This document shows, piece by piece, positions 18,614 to 26,556 of a stretch of DNA of 31,057 nt. Positions within the stretch are counted from its first letter, which is position 1. The number at the start of each line of letters is the position of its first letter. Position numbers and translations under genes: made by a program. The notes under the pieces were generated by a model. That model was given only the letters and a program-made list of their open reading frames with translations. It was not told the DNA's origin and did not search any database. Source of the stretch: a virus; IMG/VR virus record IMGVR_UViG_3300031552_000013, positions 1-31,057 of that record; one strand, 5' to 3'.

Positions 18614-20146
18614 ATGCTTGATCCTAAGTCTAAGAAAATACTTGAAGAGCTCATGGTAGAGTGTTATAAAAGCACTCAGTTCATGGCACAGCTTTTATAT
18701 CCAGAGGAGTTCTTTGGAGAGATGACTTCTTTGCATAAGACACTCTTTGACTTTTTAGACAACTGTAAGGCTCCTAAGAGATATATACAAGCGTTTAGAG
18801 GTTTTGGTAAAACAACAGCAAACGGATTGTTGGTAAGAAAAAAGATTCTATTCGATGAGAAGCGTTTTATTGGATACCTTACAAATAGTGGAGAGGTAGC
18901 TCAAGTTGTATCTAACTCTATAAAAATAGGTCTTATAGCCAATGATGAAGTGAGGAAGATATTTGGTGATGTTAGGATAAGTCAAGTGCAGGGAGTAGGT
19001 GAACAATGGGCACAGAAAAGTTGGATTGCTAAAGGACAGACACTTGTTCTACCGAGAGGTTATGGTCAACAGGTTAATGGTTTAAAGTGGATGTATTATA
19101 GACCAGACTTTTGGGTTATTGACGACCTTGATGATAGAGTCGAAGTTAGGAATGATGAACAGAGAAAGAAGTTAAGAGAGTGGTTCTATGGTGCTCTTAT
19201 GTATACTGTTACTCAGTATAAGTCGGAAGATGTTAAACCTGAGTTTCTTTATACAGATACTATAAAGCACCCAGATGGCTTAATCTGTCATCTTATGGAC
19301 GATCCAGATTGGGAGGGGATAACACTTTCTATATGTAACGAGGATTATAAGACTCTTGCTCCTTCTATAACAACACAAGAGGAACTTGATAAAGAGATAG
19401 AAGGACATAGAAGAAATAAAACAATGGACATCTTTGCAAGAGAGCGAATGGGTATTGCTCAGAGCAAAGAGTATGGTACGTTTAAAGCTTCTTACTTTCA
19501 GTACTACTCAGAGAACGATGATGACTTTGTTAAAATAGTAAGACCAAGGTTGATAAATATACTCTTATATGATCCGTCTAAAACAAAGAATCCTGCTAAT
19601 GCACAGTCTGCTTTTATAGTGTGGGGTCTTGACCTTGAGTATTCTAAGTTCTATATGCGCTTAGCTCTTGGAGCTTATTTAGGAGCTGGTGAACAATACG
19701 ACAAGATTATTGAGTTAGCTGAATGGTTTAGGATACAGGCTTTGGGTATAGAGGTAACAGGCTTGGAGGATCATCTTATCTATAATATAACTAATACCTG
19801 TATGTTAAAACATAAACAGTGGATTATGTCTAACTTGATTACACTTAATCCTAAAAGTGGTAAGGGAGAGTTTTCAGGATATGAAGGAGGAAAAGAAGGC
19901 AGGATTAGCTTGCTTCTTCCTTTCTATGAAAAAGGTCTTATAGTACATAATAAGGACGCTTGTGGACAACTTGAACAGCAACTGTTGGGTTCCAAACTGA
20001 GGGACGTTGCAGACGCTGCAGCCTATCTACCTCAAGCTTTGGCGAAGGGTGCTAAGTATATGTGCCCACCAGCTACTGCTGAGGAAGAAAGTGCTAACTT
20101 TGGTATGGTAGGGGTATCAGGTTTGCAAAGGAAAGTATTTGTTTAA
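18614..20146 (+). CDS. Terminase large subunit
   Basis: The 510-residue product is the DNA-packaging motor. Walker A is FRGFGKTT (residues 61-68). The Walker B strand with acidic pair is 'FWVIDDLDD' (about 165-173), and a coupling region follows. The RNase H-like nuclease domain begins with 'ILLYDPSKTK' (near 318, first metal-binding Asp), and 'KLRDVADAAAYLPQAL' near the end may hold a late acidic residue. Length is typical. A copy of the dispersed palindrome begins one base after the stop codon. Confidence 0.92.
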   Translation: MLDPKSKKILEELMVECYKSTQFMAQLLYPEEFFGEMTSLHKTLFDFLDNCKAPKRYIQAFRGFGKTTANGLLVRKKILFDEKRFIGYLTNSGEVAQVVSNSIKIGLIANDEVRKIFGDVRISQVQGVGEQWAQKSWIAKGQTLVLPRGYGQQVNGLKWMYYRPDFWVIDDLDDRVEVRNDEQRKKLREWFYGALMYTVTQYKSEDVKPEFLYTDTIKHPDGLICHLMDDPDWEGITLSICNEDYKTLAPSITTQEELDKEIEGHRRNKTMDIFARERMGIAQSKEYGTFKASYFQYYSENDDDFVKIVRPRLINILLYDPSKTKNPANAQSAFIVWGLDLEYSKFYMRLALGAYLGAGEQYDKIIELAEWFRIQALGIEVTGLEDHLIYNITNTCMLKHKQWIMSNLITLNPKSGKGEFSGYEGGKEGRISLLLPFYEKGLIVHNKDACGQLEQQLLGSKLRDVADAAAYLPQALAKGAKYMCPPATAEEESANFGMVGVSGLQRKVFV

Positions 20147-20169
20147 CTATGTTCACTCGGTGAACAAAG
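20147..20169 (+). repeat. Dispersed 23-bp palindrome, copy 6
   Basis: The core GTTCACTCGGTGAAC (20151-20165) is flanked by CTAT and AAAG and followed at once by the ribosome site GAGAGGATAT and the next start codon. In mRNA the hairpin would sit beside this ribosome site. Confidence 0.85.
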
Positions 20170-20178
20170 AGAGGATAT

Positions 20179-20340
20179 ATGCCAGCAGCTTTTGAAAAGT
20201 GTGTGAAGAATGGAGGAGAAGTAAGGAGGATGTCTGGACCGAGTAAGAGGTTTGGGTTGAAAGCTGGACAGTATATTAATATCTGCTATAGCGGTGGAAA
20301 GACTTATATTGGTGAAAAACATACGAAGGGAGAGAAGTAG
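20179..20340 (+). CDS. Small conserved phage protein (MPAAFEKCVKNGG)
   Basis: A 53-codon gene found by hand: ATG at 20179, stop TAG at 20338-20340. It reads MPAAFEKCVKNGGEVRRMSG, then 'RFGLKAGQYINICYSGGKTY' and ends IGEKHTKGEK. This closely matches the widespread 'MPxxFExCVxxGGKVRT...YxxxCxxxGKSxxGEVK' protein of phages and prophages, usually beside structural genes and of unknown role. Palindrome copy 6 and its SD stand immediately upstream. The next gene starts at the overlapping GTG. Confidence 0.8.
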   Translation: MPAAFEKCVKNGGEVRRMSGPSKRFGLKAGQYINICYSGGKTYIGEKHTKGEK

Positions 20341-21158
20341 TGTCTGCACCAGCTACACCAACAGGACTTGCTATCGACACAGTTGGAAGTAATGCTATTA
20401 TTCTTACCTGGAACAATGTAGCAGGTGAGACTGGTTTCTATATATACTACTCTACAAACGGGAGTGATTATATAAAGGAAGGAGAGGTTGCAGCAGATGT
20501 TCTTACTTTCTGGTGTGATAGGTTGTATGCTGGGACACTATACTACTTTAAAGTATCTGCTTTCAACGGAGACGGAGAGTCGGCTTTATCCTCTGCTGTT
20601 AGTGATACAACACTTGCTAAGAGTATGAAACAGTATTGGAGAGGTTCAGTAGGTCCTTTCCTATACGATGCTAATGCACTACATAAAGGAGAAGCTATCT
20701 CAGTAACAGGTGCACGATCGGAGGGAAAGATAAGGGTAGAAGGAGCTCCTACTGAGGATGAAGATGTTGCTCGTAAGACAGATGTTGAACCGTATCTTTC
20801 TCCTGGCGGTACAGAGAATAATTTAGTAGACTTTGACGCTGATGGGTTTCCTGTTGGTGATAGTGGGTTGGCTGTTTCTGATGTTTCTGGCGCTGTTGAT
20901 GAATCCCATGCACAGAATGCAGATACTGACTTAGATCCTACTTTTGAAGCCACCTTTGTTAAAAAGACTGACACTGTAAATGTGCTGTCTGATATAACAT
21001 CTGCAGGTGCTGAGATAGAAGATGCAGTTTCTAAGAAACATAGTCATACAGCACAGGCGCATATTATAGATGCAGATGGCACTTTGGCAGATATTACTGC
21101 TAAATTTAATACACTATTATCCGATCTCGAAACGCTTGGATTTTTATTGAGTTCATAG
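20340..21158 (+). CDS. Fibronectin type III-containing fibre-like structural protein
   Basis: GTG start overlaps the previous stop (TAGTG), with GAAGGGAGAG as ribosome site. The product has 272 residues. Residues 3-92 are a clear FN3 domain ('PTGLAIDTVGSNAIILTWNN', 'GFYIYYSTNGSDY', 'LYYFKVSAFNGDGES'). Then 'GKIRVEGAPTEDEDVARKTD' is a linker typical of phage tail or head fibres. 'HAQNADTDLDPTFEATFVKK' and a C-terminal helix 'ITAKFNTLLSDLETLGFLLS' complete a trimeric fibre shape. FN3 in phage virions is thought to give weak binding to cell surfaces. Confidence 0.75.
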   Translation: MSAPATPTGLAIDTVGSNAIILTWNNVAGETGFYIYYSTNGSDYIKEGEVAADVLTFWCDRLYAGTLYYFKVSAFNGDGESALSSAVSDTTLAKSMKQYWRGSVGPFLYDANALHKGEAISVTGARSEGKIRVEGAPTEDEDVARKTDVEPYLSPGGTENNLVDFDADGFPVGDSGLAVSDVSGAVDESHAQNADTDLDPTFEATFVKKTDTVNVLSDITSAGAEIEDAVSKKHSHTAQAHIIDADGTLADITAKFNTLLSDLETLGFLLSS

Positions 21159-21166
21159 GGGGAAGT

Positions 21167-21604
21167 ATGGCTACATTGTATGGACAGACAGTTTGGGAAG
21201 CGGTATCAACTGAATCATTGCCCTCCTATGAGGACGGAGCAAGGGATGGGCATTTTTTAAAACTACTTGATACTGGTGAATCTTATATACGAGTAGATGG
21301 GTCTTGGGAATATATAAACCTTGGACTGGCGTTTATAAAGGCTACTAAGAGTGGAAGAGTTACTACAGATATAAATGGAGAGGCGCATGTTGACTTTGTT
21401 GTTCCTCTTATAAATACAGAATATGGAATCATGTTGACTATACACTACCCTACTGATGGATTTGGGAATAGAAATGGTGCTGTTGCTTATAAGAGAAACT
21501 TAACTGTTGATGGATTTGATATTATAGTTTTGGATACAAAGCAGGGAGATCCATTTGAAGGTCTGTTAGTAAGTTGGTTGGCTACAAGGGACTATAATCC
21601 ATAG
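21167..21604 (+). CDS. Receptor-binding/fibre-tip-like small structural protein
   Basis: The 145-residue product follows GGGGGAAGT. 'DGARDGHFLKLLDTGESYIR' and 'VDGSWEYINLGLAFIK' form the usual N-terminal motif of phage fibre-tip proteins (xxxGHxLxLxDTGxxYxxxxGxWxxxN). The rest, 'TTDINGEAHVDFVVPLINTE' and 'YGIMLTIHYP', is strand-rich like the H-type lectin domains found at fibre tips. It probably binds the same fibre as the FN3 protein before it. Confidence 0.65.
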   Translation: MATLYGQTVWEAVSTESLPSYEDGARDGHFLKLLDTGESYIRVDGSWEYINLGLAFIKATKSGRVTTDINGEAHVDFVVPLINTEYGIMLTIHYPTDGFGNRNGAVAYKRNLTVDGFDIIVLDTKQGDPFEGLLVSWLATRDYNP

Positions 21605-21615
21605 GAGATTGTGTA

Positions 21616-21783
21616 GTGTACTATATATACGGAATATGTGAGAAATGTGGAAGAGTTGTTTCTACAGAAAAGACAAAGCAAACCGGTGATGATACAGTGG
21701 ATGGGAAGAGTTATAGGAAGGTTAGTAGTAAAGTATGTGGTTGTGGAACTCCTCCTAAACGAGTAGACATTATAGGAAGGTAA
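21616..21783 (+). CDS. Small zinc-ribbon protein in head module
   Basis: A 55-codon gene found by hand: GTG at 21616 after AGGAGATTGTGTA, stop TAA at 21781-21783. It reads MYYIYGICEKCGRVVSTEKT, then 'KQTGDDTVDGKSYRKVSSKV' and 'CGCGTPPKRVDIIGR'. Two cysteine pairs (CEKCG and CGCG) make a small zinc ribbon. It lies directly before the portal gene, whose ribosome site is inside its last codons. Its role is unknown. Confidence 0.7.
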   Translation: MYYIYGICEKCGRVVSTEKTKQTGDDTVDGKSYRKVSSKVCGCGTPPKRVDIIGR

Positions 21784-21785
21784 CT

Positions 21786-23771
21786 ATGCCAAGAACAGTA
21801 AGTCCAAATAATAGAGAAGCCAGCTTTCCAGATACTACGGGATTGAAAGCAGAGTATTCTTCTAAGTACCCAGATGGGGTTGACCTTAATCCTGATGGTG
21901 ATGTACATAGAAAACTTCTGAAGTACATACTGGATAGTGTAAAGTCTTCCTATGATGTTATGGGTGTAAGATACCCAACCTGGAAGGAGATTGAAGAGAA
22001 GCTTACTGTGTACATAGATCTTGATTCTGATGATCAGAAGATCAGAGACACAGATCCAAGTAAACCAGTAGCTATGGTTGTTCCTATATCCTATGCGACG
22101 AGAGAGGTACTTCTTACATATATGACTTCTGCTTTTATGAAGCACCCTCTTTTCCGTTATATCCCCAGTGAGGACCCAAACGATCTGATAAAGGTGATAG
22201 CACTTGAAAGTATTATTGCTCAGGATTGTATAAGATCGAAGGTAGGATTAGACCTATATACAATGTGGGGGGATGAGATAACCTTTGGCTTCGGAGTAAC
22301 CAGTCCTACTTGGGTTACTAAGTATGGGTATAGAACAGTTTATAATGATGTGGTAGATAAGATACTTGGTATTCCTTACAAAAAGAGAACTGTGAGAGAA
22401 AAGAAACAAATCGTCTCCTTTGATGGAAATGCTCTTAGGTCTGTAGATGTATATAACTTCTATCCCGACCCTGAAGTTCCTATAACAGATGTAGGAAATA
22501 TGGACTTTTGTGGTTGGATAGATAGAACTTCTTATAACAAACTGTTGATTGAAGAAAAGCAGGATGATACTATTTTCAATGTTAGGTATTTGAATAAGTT
22601 GGATAACAAGTCAAGTTCTTACTTTAATGCTACTGATGTGAATACTGGTAGATATTCTAAGACAGGTATTCCTTTTGAGAGTAATACTCCAACAAGTGGT
22701 TCAAAGCATACAGATGTACTTAACTTCTATGCTTGGATAATCCCTGCTGATTATGGGCTTTCTTCTAACGAGAGCCCAGAACATTGGTCTTTTAAAGTAG
22801 CATCAGATAGAGTTATCATAGAGGCTAAGAGGTCCAACTTTGATCATAACCAACATCCTATAGCTGTTATGGCTCCTGATAGTGATGGACACACTACTGT
22901 ACCAGTGTCCCTTTTGGAACGGGAATTTCCACTTCAACACGCTATGGATTGGCTTTGGAAAGCTCATGTAGCTAATCTTAGAAAAGCAGTGAATAATATG
23001 TTCCTTGCTGATCCTTCTCGTATAGATATTACTACTCTTACTGATACTCGATTTGGTTTACTTGCTCTGACAAGGGCATCTTCATGGGGGACTGATATAA
23101 GAAACTCTTTCATGCAGATACCTGTACAGGACGTTACTAAGGAAAATGTTAAGGATATGGGTTTTCTTATGGATATAGATAGTAGAGTATTCACGAGTGA
23201 TCAGTCTAAAGGATATATCGAAAGGAAGGGAGAAAGAGTAAGTGCTTCTGAGGCAGGAGGAGCAAGAGTTTCTTTCCTGTCTAAGATGGAAAGAAGAGCA
23301 AGGATTGGAGCTATGCAAGGGCACTATGATATAGCCAATCAGTTTGCGTCAAATACTATACAACTTAAGTCAGAGACTCAGATAGTACAGATGCTTGGCG
23401 AGTATAAAGATGTTCTTCTTAGTCAGTATGGTCTCGACTTTGACTATGCTAAGGTTGACCCTAAGACCTTGGATGTAAGGTATGATGTAGTTTCTCAGGA
23501 TGGTAGTATACCTGGAGGAGAGTTTGCAGATGTATGGGAACACCTTCTTGGTATAGCTACAAAGAGTCCTGAGGTTTATGCAGCTCTTGATCCTGTACGT
23601 ATCTGGTTACATGTTGCAAGACTGTTGGGGGCTAAAAACCCAGAGGAGTTTAAGAAAAAACCTATGACGAGTAAGGTTGCTTCTCAGGGGGAGATCGAGA
23701 GTAAAGCTAAATCAGGACAGTTTGTTAAACCTGAAGAGTTACAAGGTGCACAAAACATTGGAGAGGTATAA
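21786..23771 (+). CDS. Portal protein
   Basis: The 661-residue product follows AGGAAGGTAACT. The position after terminase, the size and the sequence ('VVPISYATREVLLTYMTSAF', 'VGLDLYTMWGDEITFGFGVT', 'FPLQHAMDWLWKAHVANLRK', 'ASEAGGARVSFLSKMERRAR') mark it as a large portal of the podovirus sort. It would form the dodecameric DNA entry ring. The C-terminus is charged and probably inside the head. The next gene starts within its stop codon (TAATG). Confidence 0.8.
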   Translation: MPRTVSPNNREASFPDTTGLKAEYSSKYPDGVDLNPDGDVHRKLLKYILDSVKSSYDVMGVRYPTWKEIEEKLTVYIDLDSDDQKIRDTDPSKPVAMVVPISYATREVLLTYMTSAFMKHPLFRYIPSEDPNDLIKVIALESIIAQDCIRSKVGLDLYTMWGDEITFGFGVTSPTWVTKYGYRTVYNDVVDKILGIPYKKRTVREKKQIVSFDGNALRSVDVYNFYPDPEVPITDVGNMDFCGWIDRTSYNKLLIEEKQDDTIFNVRYLNKLDNKSSSYFNATDVNTGRYSKTGIPFESNTPTSGSKHTDVLNFYAWIIPADYGLSSNESPEHWSFKVASDRVIIEAKRSNFDHNQHPIAVMAPDSDGHTTVPVSLLEREFPLQHAMDWLWKAHVANLRKAVNNMFLADPSRIDITTLTDTRFGLLALTRASSWGTDIRNSFMQIPVQDVTKENVKDMGFLMDIDSRVFTSDQSKGYIERKGERVSASEAGGARVSFLSKMERRARIGAMQGHYDIANQFASNTIQLKSETQIVQMLGEYKDVLLSQYGLDFDYAKVDPKTLDVRYDVVSQDGSIPGGEFADVWEHLLGIATKSPEVYAALDPVRIWLHVARLLGAKNPEEFKKKPMTSKVASQGEIESKAKSGQFVKPEELQGAQNIGEV

Positions 23772-24091
23772 TGGAGAATGAGATTATAGTATCTTCGTTG
23801 GAGTGGAAAGAGTTGCAGAACACTCCTGCGTTTAAGGTGTTCCTTTCTACTATAAGGGAAAGATTGGAACTAAAAAGAGATTCTTTGGAGGCAGGAGTTG
23901 AAGCAATATCTACTGATAAAGGAGATCATATTATTGTTACTCCTTTTGAAGATATACGTTTTATACAGGGTGAGTGTAAGTCACTGAGGTATATAGAAAT
24001 GCTTTTGATTAACAAAGAGCGTTTAACAAAGGAAGCAGAAAAAGTACAAGAAGAAAGGAAAAAGAAAAATGCCAGTACAAGTAAAGAATGA
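23771..24091 (+). CDS. Small head-module protein after portal
   Basis: The 106-residue product begins at ATG within the portal stop. It is helical: 'LEWKELQNTPAFKVFLSTIR', 'ERLELKRDSLEAGVEAISTD', then 'RFIQGECKSLRYIEMLLINK'. The end is charged and overlaps the scaffold gene by 23 bases. Similar 100-residue 'xGxxxxLRxLLxLP' proteins follow portal genes in many podovirus-like phages and may stabilise the portal or scaffold. Role not established. Confidence 0.65.
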   Translation: MENEIIVSSLEWKELQNTPAFKVFLSTIRERLELKRDSLEAGVEAISTDKGDHIIVTPFEDIRFIQGECKSLRYIEMLLINKERLTKEAEKVQEERKKKNASTSKE

Positions 24092-25103
24092 CGACAAGAA
24101 CCAGGAAAAAACCCAGATTCCTGATGACGATCTCTATAATCCTAATAATGTTGATCCTGAGGTAGAGAAACAAGAGATCGCAGATCTACTCGATCCTGGA
24201 TCACCTGTTGGTGTACAGGAAGAGAAGAAGGAAGAAGAAAAGTTGGAGGAAAAGAAGGAAGAGAAAAAGGAGGAGAAGAAGGAAGAAAAGAAAGAGGAAG
24301 AAAAAAAGGAGCCAGAGGTAAAGAAAGAAGAGAAGAAAGAGGAAAAAAAGGAAGAGGAGAAAGAGGAGAAAGAGGAGAAAGAAGAAGATAAGTTCCTCAA
24401 AGAGTTCAATCGTCTCGCTGGTTTGCTTGATAAAGAAGAGAAGGTTGAAAAGAAAGAAGAAAAGAAAGAAGAGAAAAAAGAAGAAGAGAAGAAGGTTGAA
24501 GAGAAAAAGGAAGATAGCTTTGATACCTTTGTAAAGGGTGTTCTGTCTGCTCCAGACTTTAAAGAAACTGAATTTATAAAAGCAGAGGATTTTAAAGAAA
24601 GTCTTAGTGTAGCAGAGACAGCGAAGCTGAACGAAGTTGTTAATAAGGCAGTAGTTACTGCAATAACAGAAGCAAGAAAACAAGCTCTCAAAGATGGAAT
24701 GGATGTATATCCAAGAAGTCTTGATGGAAGGATGAGAGGTATTGTTGCGGCTAATAACTTTTGGAGAGATAATAAGGATATATATACTTTATGTGAAAAG
24801 TATCCTAACTTCAAAAAGTTGATTGCGAGAATATCTAATGATGTACAGAAGAGGAATCCAAATATGTCTTTAGAACAGGTATTTAAAGAGACCGCAAAGG
24901 AGGTAAGAGAATCGTTAGGAGAAGAAAGAATGAAACAGTTCAGTGATGAGGAGGTAGACTCTTCAGTAGATGGAAATGGGAAGAAGGAAAAGGTTTCATT
25001 TGCTAAGAAACCTACTCATGCAGGTATTAAAACAGTAAAGAAAGCAGAAGCTCCTACTGAGCAAGATGAAATAGCGGAGCTTATTGAGTTTTCTCGTGAA
25101 TAA
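24069..25103 (+). CDS. Scaffold-like protein with long EK-rich segment
   Basis: The 344-residue product follows AAAGGAAAAAGAAA. Residues 1-50 are acidic. Residues about 52-150 consist almost entirely of E and K (repeats of EKKEE and KEEKK), a highly charged helical rod. Residues 155-300 form a folded helical part ('FDTFVKGVLSAPDFKETEFI', 'VAANNFWRDNKDIYTLCEKY'). The gene lies just before decoration and capsid genes, as phage scaffolds do, and high charge is usual for them. The coding strand from about 24220 to 24515 is nearly pure A and G. Confidence 0.7.
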   Translation: MPVQVKNDDKNQEKTQIPDDDLYNPNNVDPEVEKQEIADLLDPGSPVGVQEEKKEEEKLEEKKEEKKEEKKEEKKEEEKKEPEVKKEEKKEEKKEEEKEEKEEKEEDKFLKEFNRLAGLLDKEEKVEKKEEKKEEKKEEEKKVEEKKEDSFDTFVKGVLSAPDFKETEFIKAEDFKESLSVAETAKLNEVVNKAVVTAITEARKQALKDGMDVYPRSLDGRMRGIVAANNFWRDNKDIYTLCEKYPNFKKLIARISNDVQKRNPNMSLEQVFKETAKEVRESLGEERMKQFSDEEVDSSVDGNGKKEKVSFAKKPTHAGIKTVKKAEAPTEQDEIAELIEFSRE

Positions 25104-25121
25104 TAAACGGAGGAATAAAAG

Positions 25122-25478
25122 ATGTTAGATCAAGCTTATATGCAAAACCTCCAGCAAGCGATGAAGAGTAATAGTCATGTTAAGGTTATAAATAATACCG
25201 CAGCGAATGGAGATACTTATACTATTAAACCATACGAAACACAGGTTATAGTAGATAATGATAGTTCGTATACTCAAAGTTTACTTCTCCCTGCTGTAGC
25301 TGAATCTGCTGGTATGATCTTGACTATCGCTTTTCCTGACTATGGAGGTGGAGGTACTATCGAAGATCAAGATGATAGTCTTGTAACCTGGTCTACCCTT
25401 ACTAACAATGCTGATGGTGAGTACGCTGTACTTTATAATGATGGCAAGAGTTGGTTAGTTCTTGTCACCAATATGTAA
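25122..25478 (+). CDS. Head decoration/stabilising-like protein
   Basis: The 118-residue product follows AACGGAGGAATAAAAG. After a short helix ('YMQNLQQAMKSN') it is all strands: 'TAANGDTYTIKPYETQVIVD', 'LLLPAVAESAGMILTIAFPD', 'AVLYNDGKSWLVLVTNM'. This pattern ('xxxxxxDxTVxVDxSxxxxxVxLPxxAxAxGxxxxI...YSDGxxW') is common in phage capsid-surface proteins of this size located before the major capsid gene. It probably binds the outer face of the head. Confidence 0.65.
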   Translation: MLDQAYMQNLQQAMKSNSHVKVINNTAANGDTYTIKPYETQVIVDNDSSYTQSLLLPAVAESAGMILTIAFPDYGGGGTIEDQDDSLVTWSTLTNNADGEYAVLYNDGKSWLVLVTNM

Positions 25479-25490
25479 GGGAGGTGGACT

Positions 25491-26402
25491 ATGAGTTTTA
25501 TGCAAGATTTTCTTAAGGTAGGTATCGTGCCAGACTTGGATGGTTCTATAAGAGTAGAGGGCAATATCTATGCCCGAAACTTCCCAGGTATTGTTTCTGG
25601 ATATGCCAGTAAGGTATGGTATGTAGATAGTGATATATCTATAAGTGGCAATGGTAAGAGTTGGAGAAGGGCGTTCAAGACTGTTACTGAAGCTCTTGCA
25701 GCTGCTGGAGCACACGATACTATTCTTATCCAAAAGGGTATATATGACGAAGGAGCTGTACTGGAAATAACTCAAGAAGGCTTGAGACTGATTGGTATGA
25801 ATACTACCAATCGTATGTACGGGACTACTTCGTTGAAAGCAAGTGCAGCCGATCATGTTATTATAGACGTTCAGGCCAATGAAGTAGAAATAGCAAATCT
25901 TTCTTTTATACAGAACAATGCTAATATCTGTATTCAGATAGATCATTCTGCTGCTGTCTATAAAACACATATACACGACTGCCACTTTGGTGGTGGTGCT
26001 GCTACTTATAGTATCTATGCTGGTGGTACTTTTGATGCAGTTGACACTATCATAGAAAGGTGCTCATTTACTGTTAGCGCTGGTTTGGTTGGTGTTCAGA
26101 TGAATGGTACACGATGTGCTATTATTGATTGTTCCTTTCAAATAGGTACAGGAAGCACAGGATATGTACATACTCCGACTACAGGTGATAGGCCGTATAC
26201 CAGAGTAATACGTTGTCTGTTCCATACTGTTGATGTTACTGATGGGATTGGCATAACTGTTACTGGTACTCCTACTGTAGGATTTTTTACAGTAGATGAC
26301 TGTCATTTTATCTACTTTGCAGATGATGATCATGCTATGTCAAAGAGAACAGGATACTGTGGTTTGAACTATCGTGACGTTACTGTTCTTGCTGTAACGT
26401 AG
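25491..26402 (+). CDS. Right-handed beta-helix structural protein
   Basis: The 303-residue product follows GGGAGGTGGACT. It has 'ISGNGKSWRRAFKTVTEALA', 'DTILIQKGIYDEGAVLEITQ' and 'EGLRLIGMNT', the entry turn of pectate-lyase-like beta-helices. Regular coils follow with cysteine and asparagine ladders ('DCHFGGGAATYSIYAGG', 'ERCSFTVSAG', 'IDCSFQIGTG', 'DDCHFIYFAD'). No enzyme residues are obvious. Its place between the decoration protein and the major capsid gene suggests a head fibre or decoration, not a tail spike. Confidence 0.75.
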   Translation: MSFMQDFLKVGIVPDLDGSIRVEGNIYARNFPGIVSGYASKVWYVDSDISISGNGKSWRRAFKTVTEALAAAGAHDTILIQKGIYDEGAVLEITQEGLRLIGMNTTNRMYGTTSLKASAADHVIIDVQANEVEIANLSFIQNNANICIQIDHSAAVYKTHIHDCHFGGGAATYSIYAGGTFDAVDTIIERCSFTVSAGLVGVQMNGTRCAIIDCSFQIGTGSTGYVHTPTTGDRPYTRVIRCLFHTVDVTDGIGITVTGTPTVGFFTVDDCHFIYFADDDHAMSKRTGYCGLNYRDVTVLAVT

Positions 26403-26412
26403 AGGGGGTACT

Positions 26413-26553
26413 ATGAAAGATTCAAATGGAATAGAAGTGTGTCCGTTTTGTAGAGGTCCTTTACCTTGTCCACATTGTAAACCTCCTTCTGCTTGTAAAG
26501 AAAAGAAGGAAGTGGTAAAGAAACCTAAAAGAAAAAGTAAAAAGGAGGAATAA
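26413..26553 (+). CDS. Small cysteine-rich zinc protein before the capsid gene
   Basis: A 46-codon gene found by hand: ATG at 26413 after GAGGGGGTACT, stop TAA at 26551-26553. It reads MKDSNGIEVCPFCRGPLPCP, then 'HCKPPSACKEKKEVVKKPKR' and ends KSKKEE. Two CxxC pairs, one further cysteine and a histidine fit one or two zinc sites; the tail is very basic. The major capsid gene's site lies in its last codons, so its translation may set the capsid level. Confidence 0.7.
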   Translation: MKDSNGIEVCPFCRGPLPCPHCKPPSACKEKKEVVKKPKRKSKKEE

Positions 26554-26556
26554 ATT

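Noticed and set aside
24134-24814. Long leftward open frame (226 residues, rich in S and F) opposite the scaffold gene
   Set aside because: It is the mirror of the EK repeats: GAAGAA/AAGAAG read backwards gives TTC/TTT/TCT codons with no stops. No ribosome site, and it lies against the direction of the arm.
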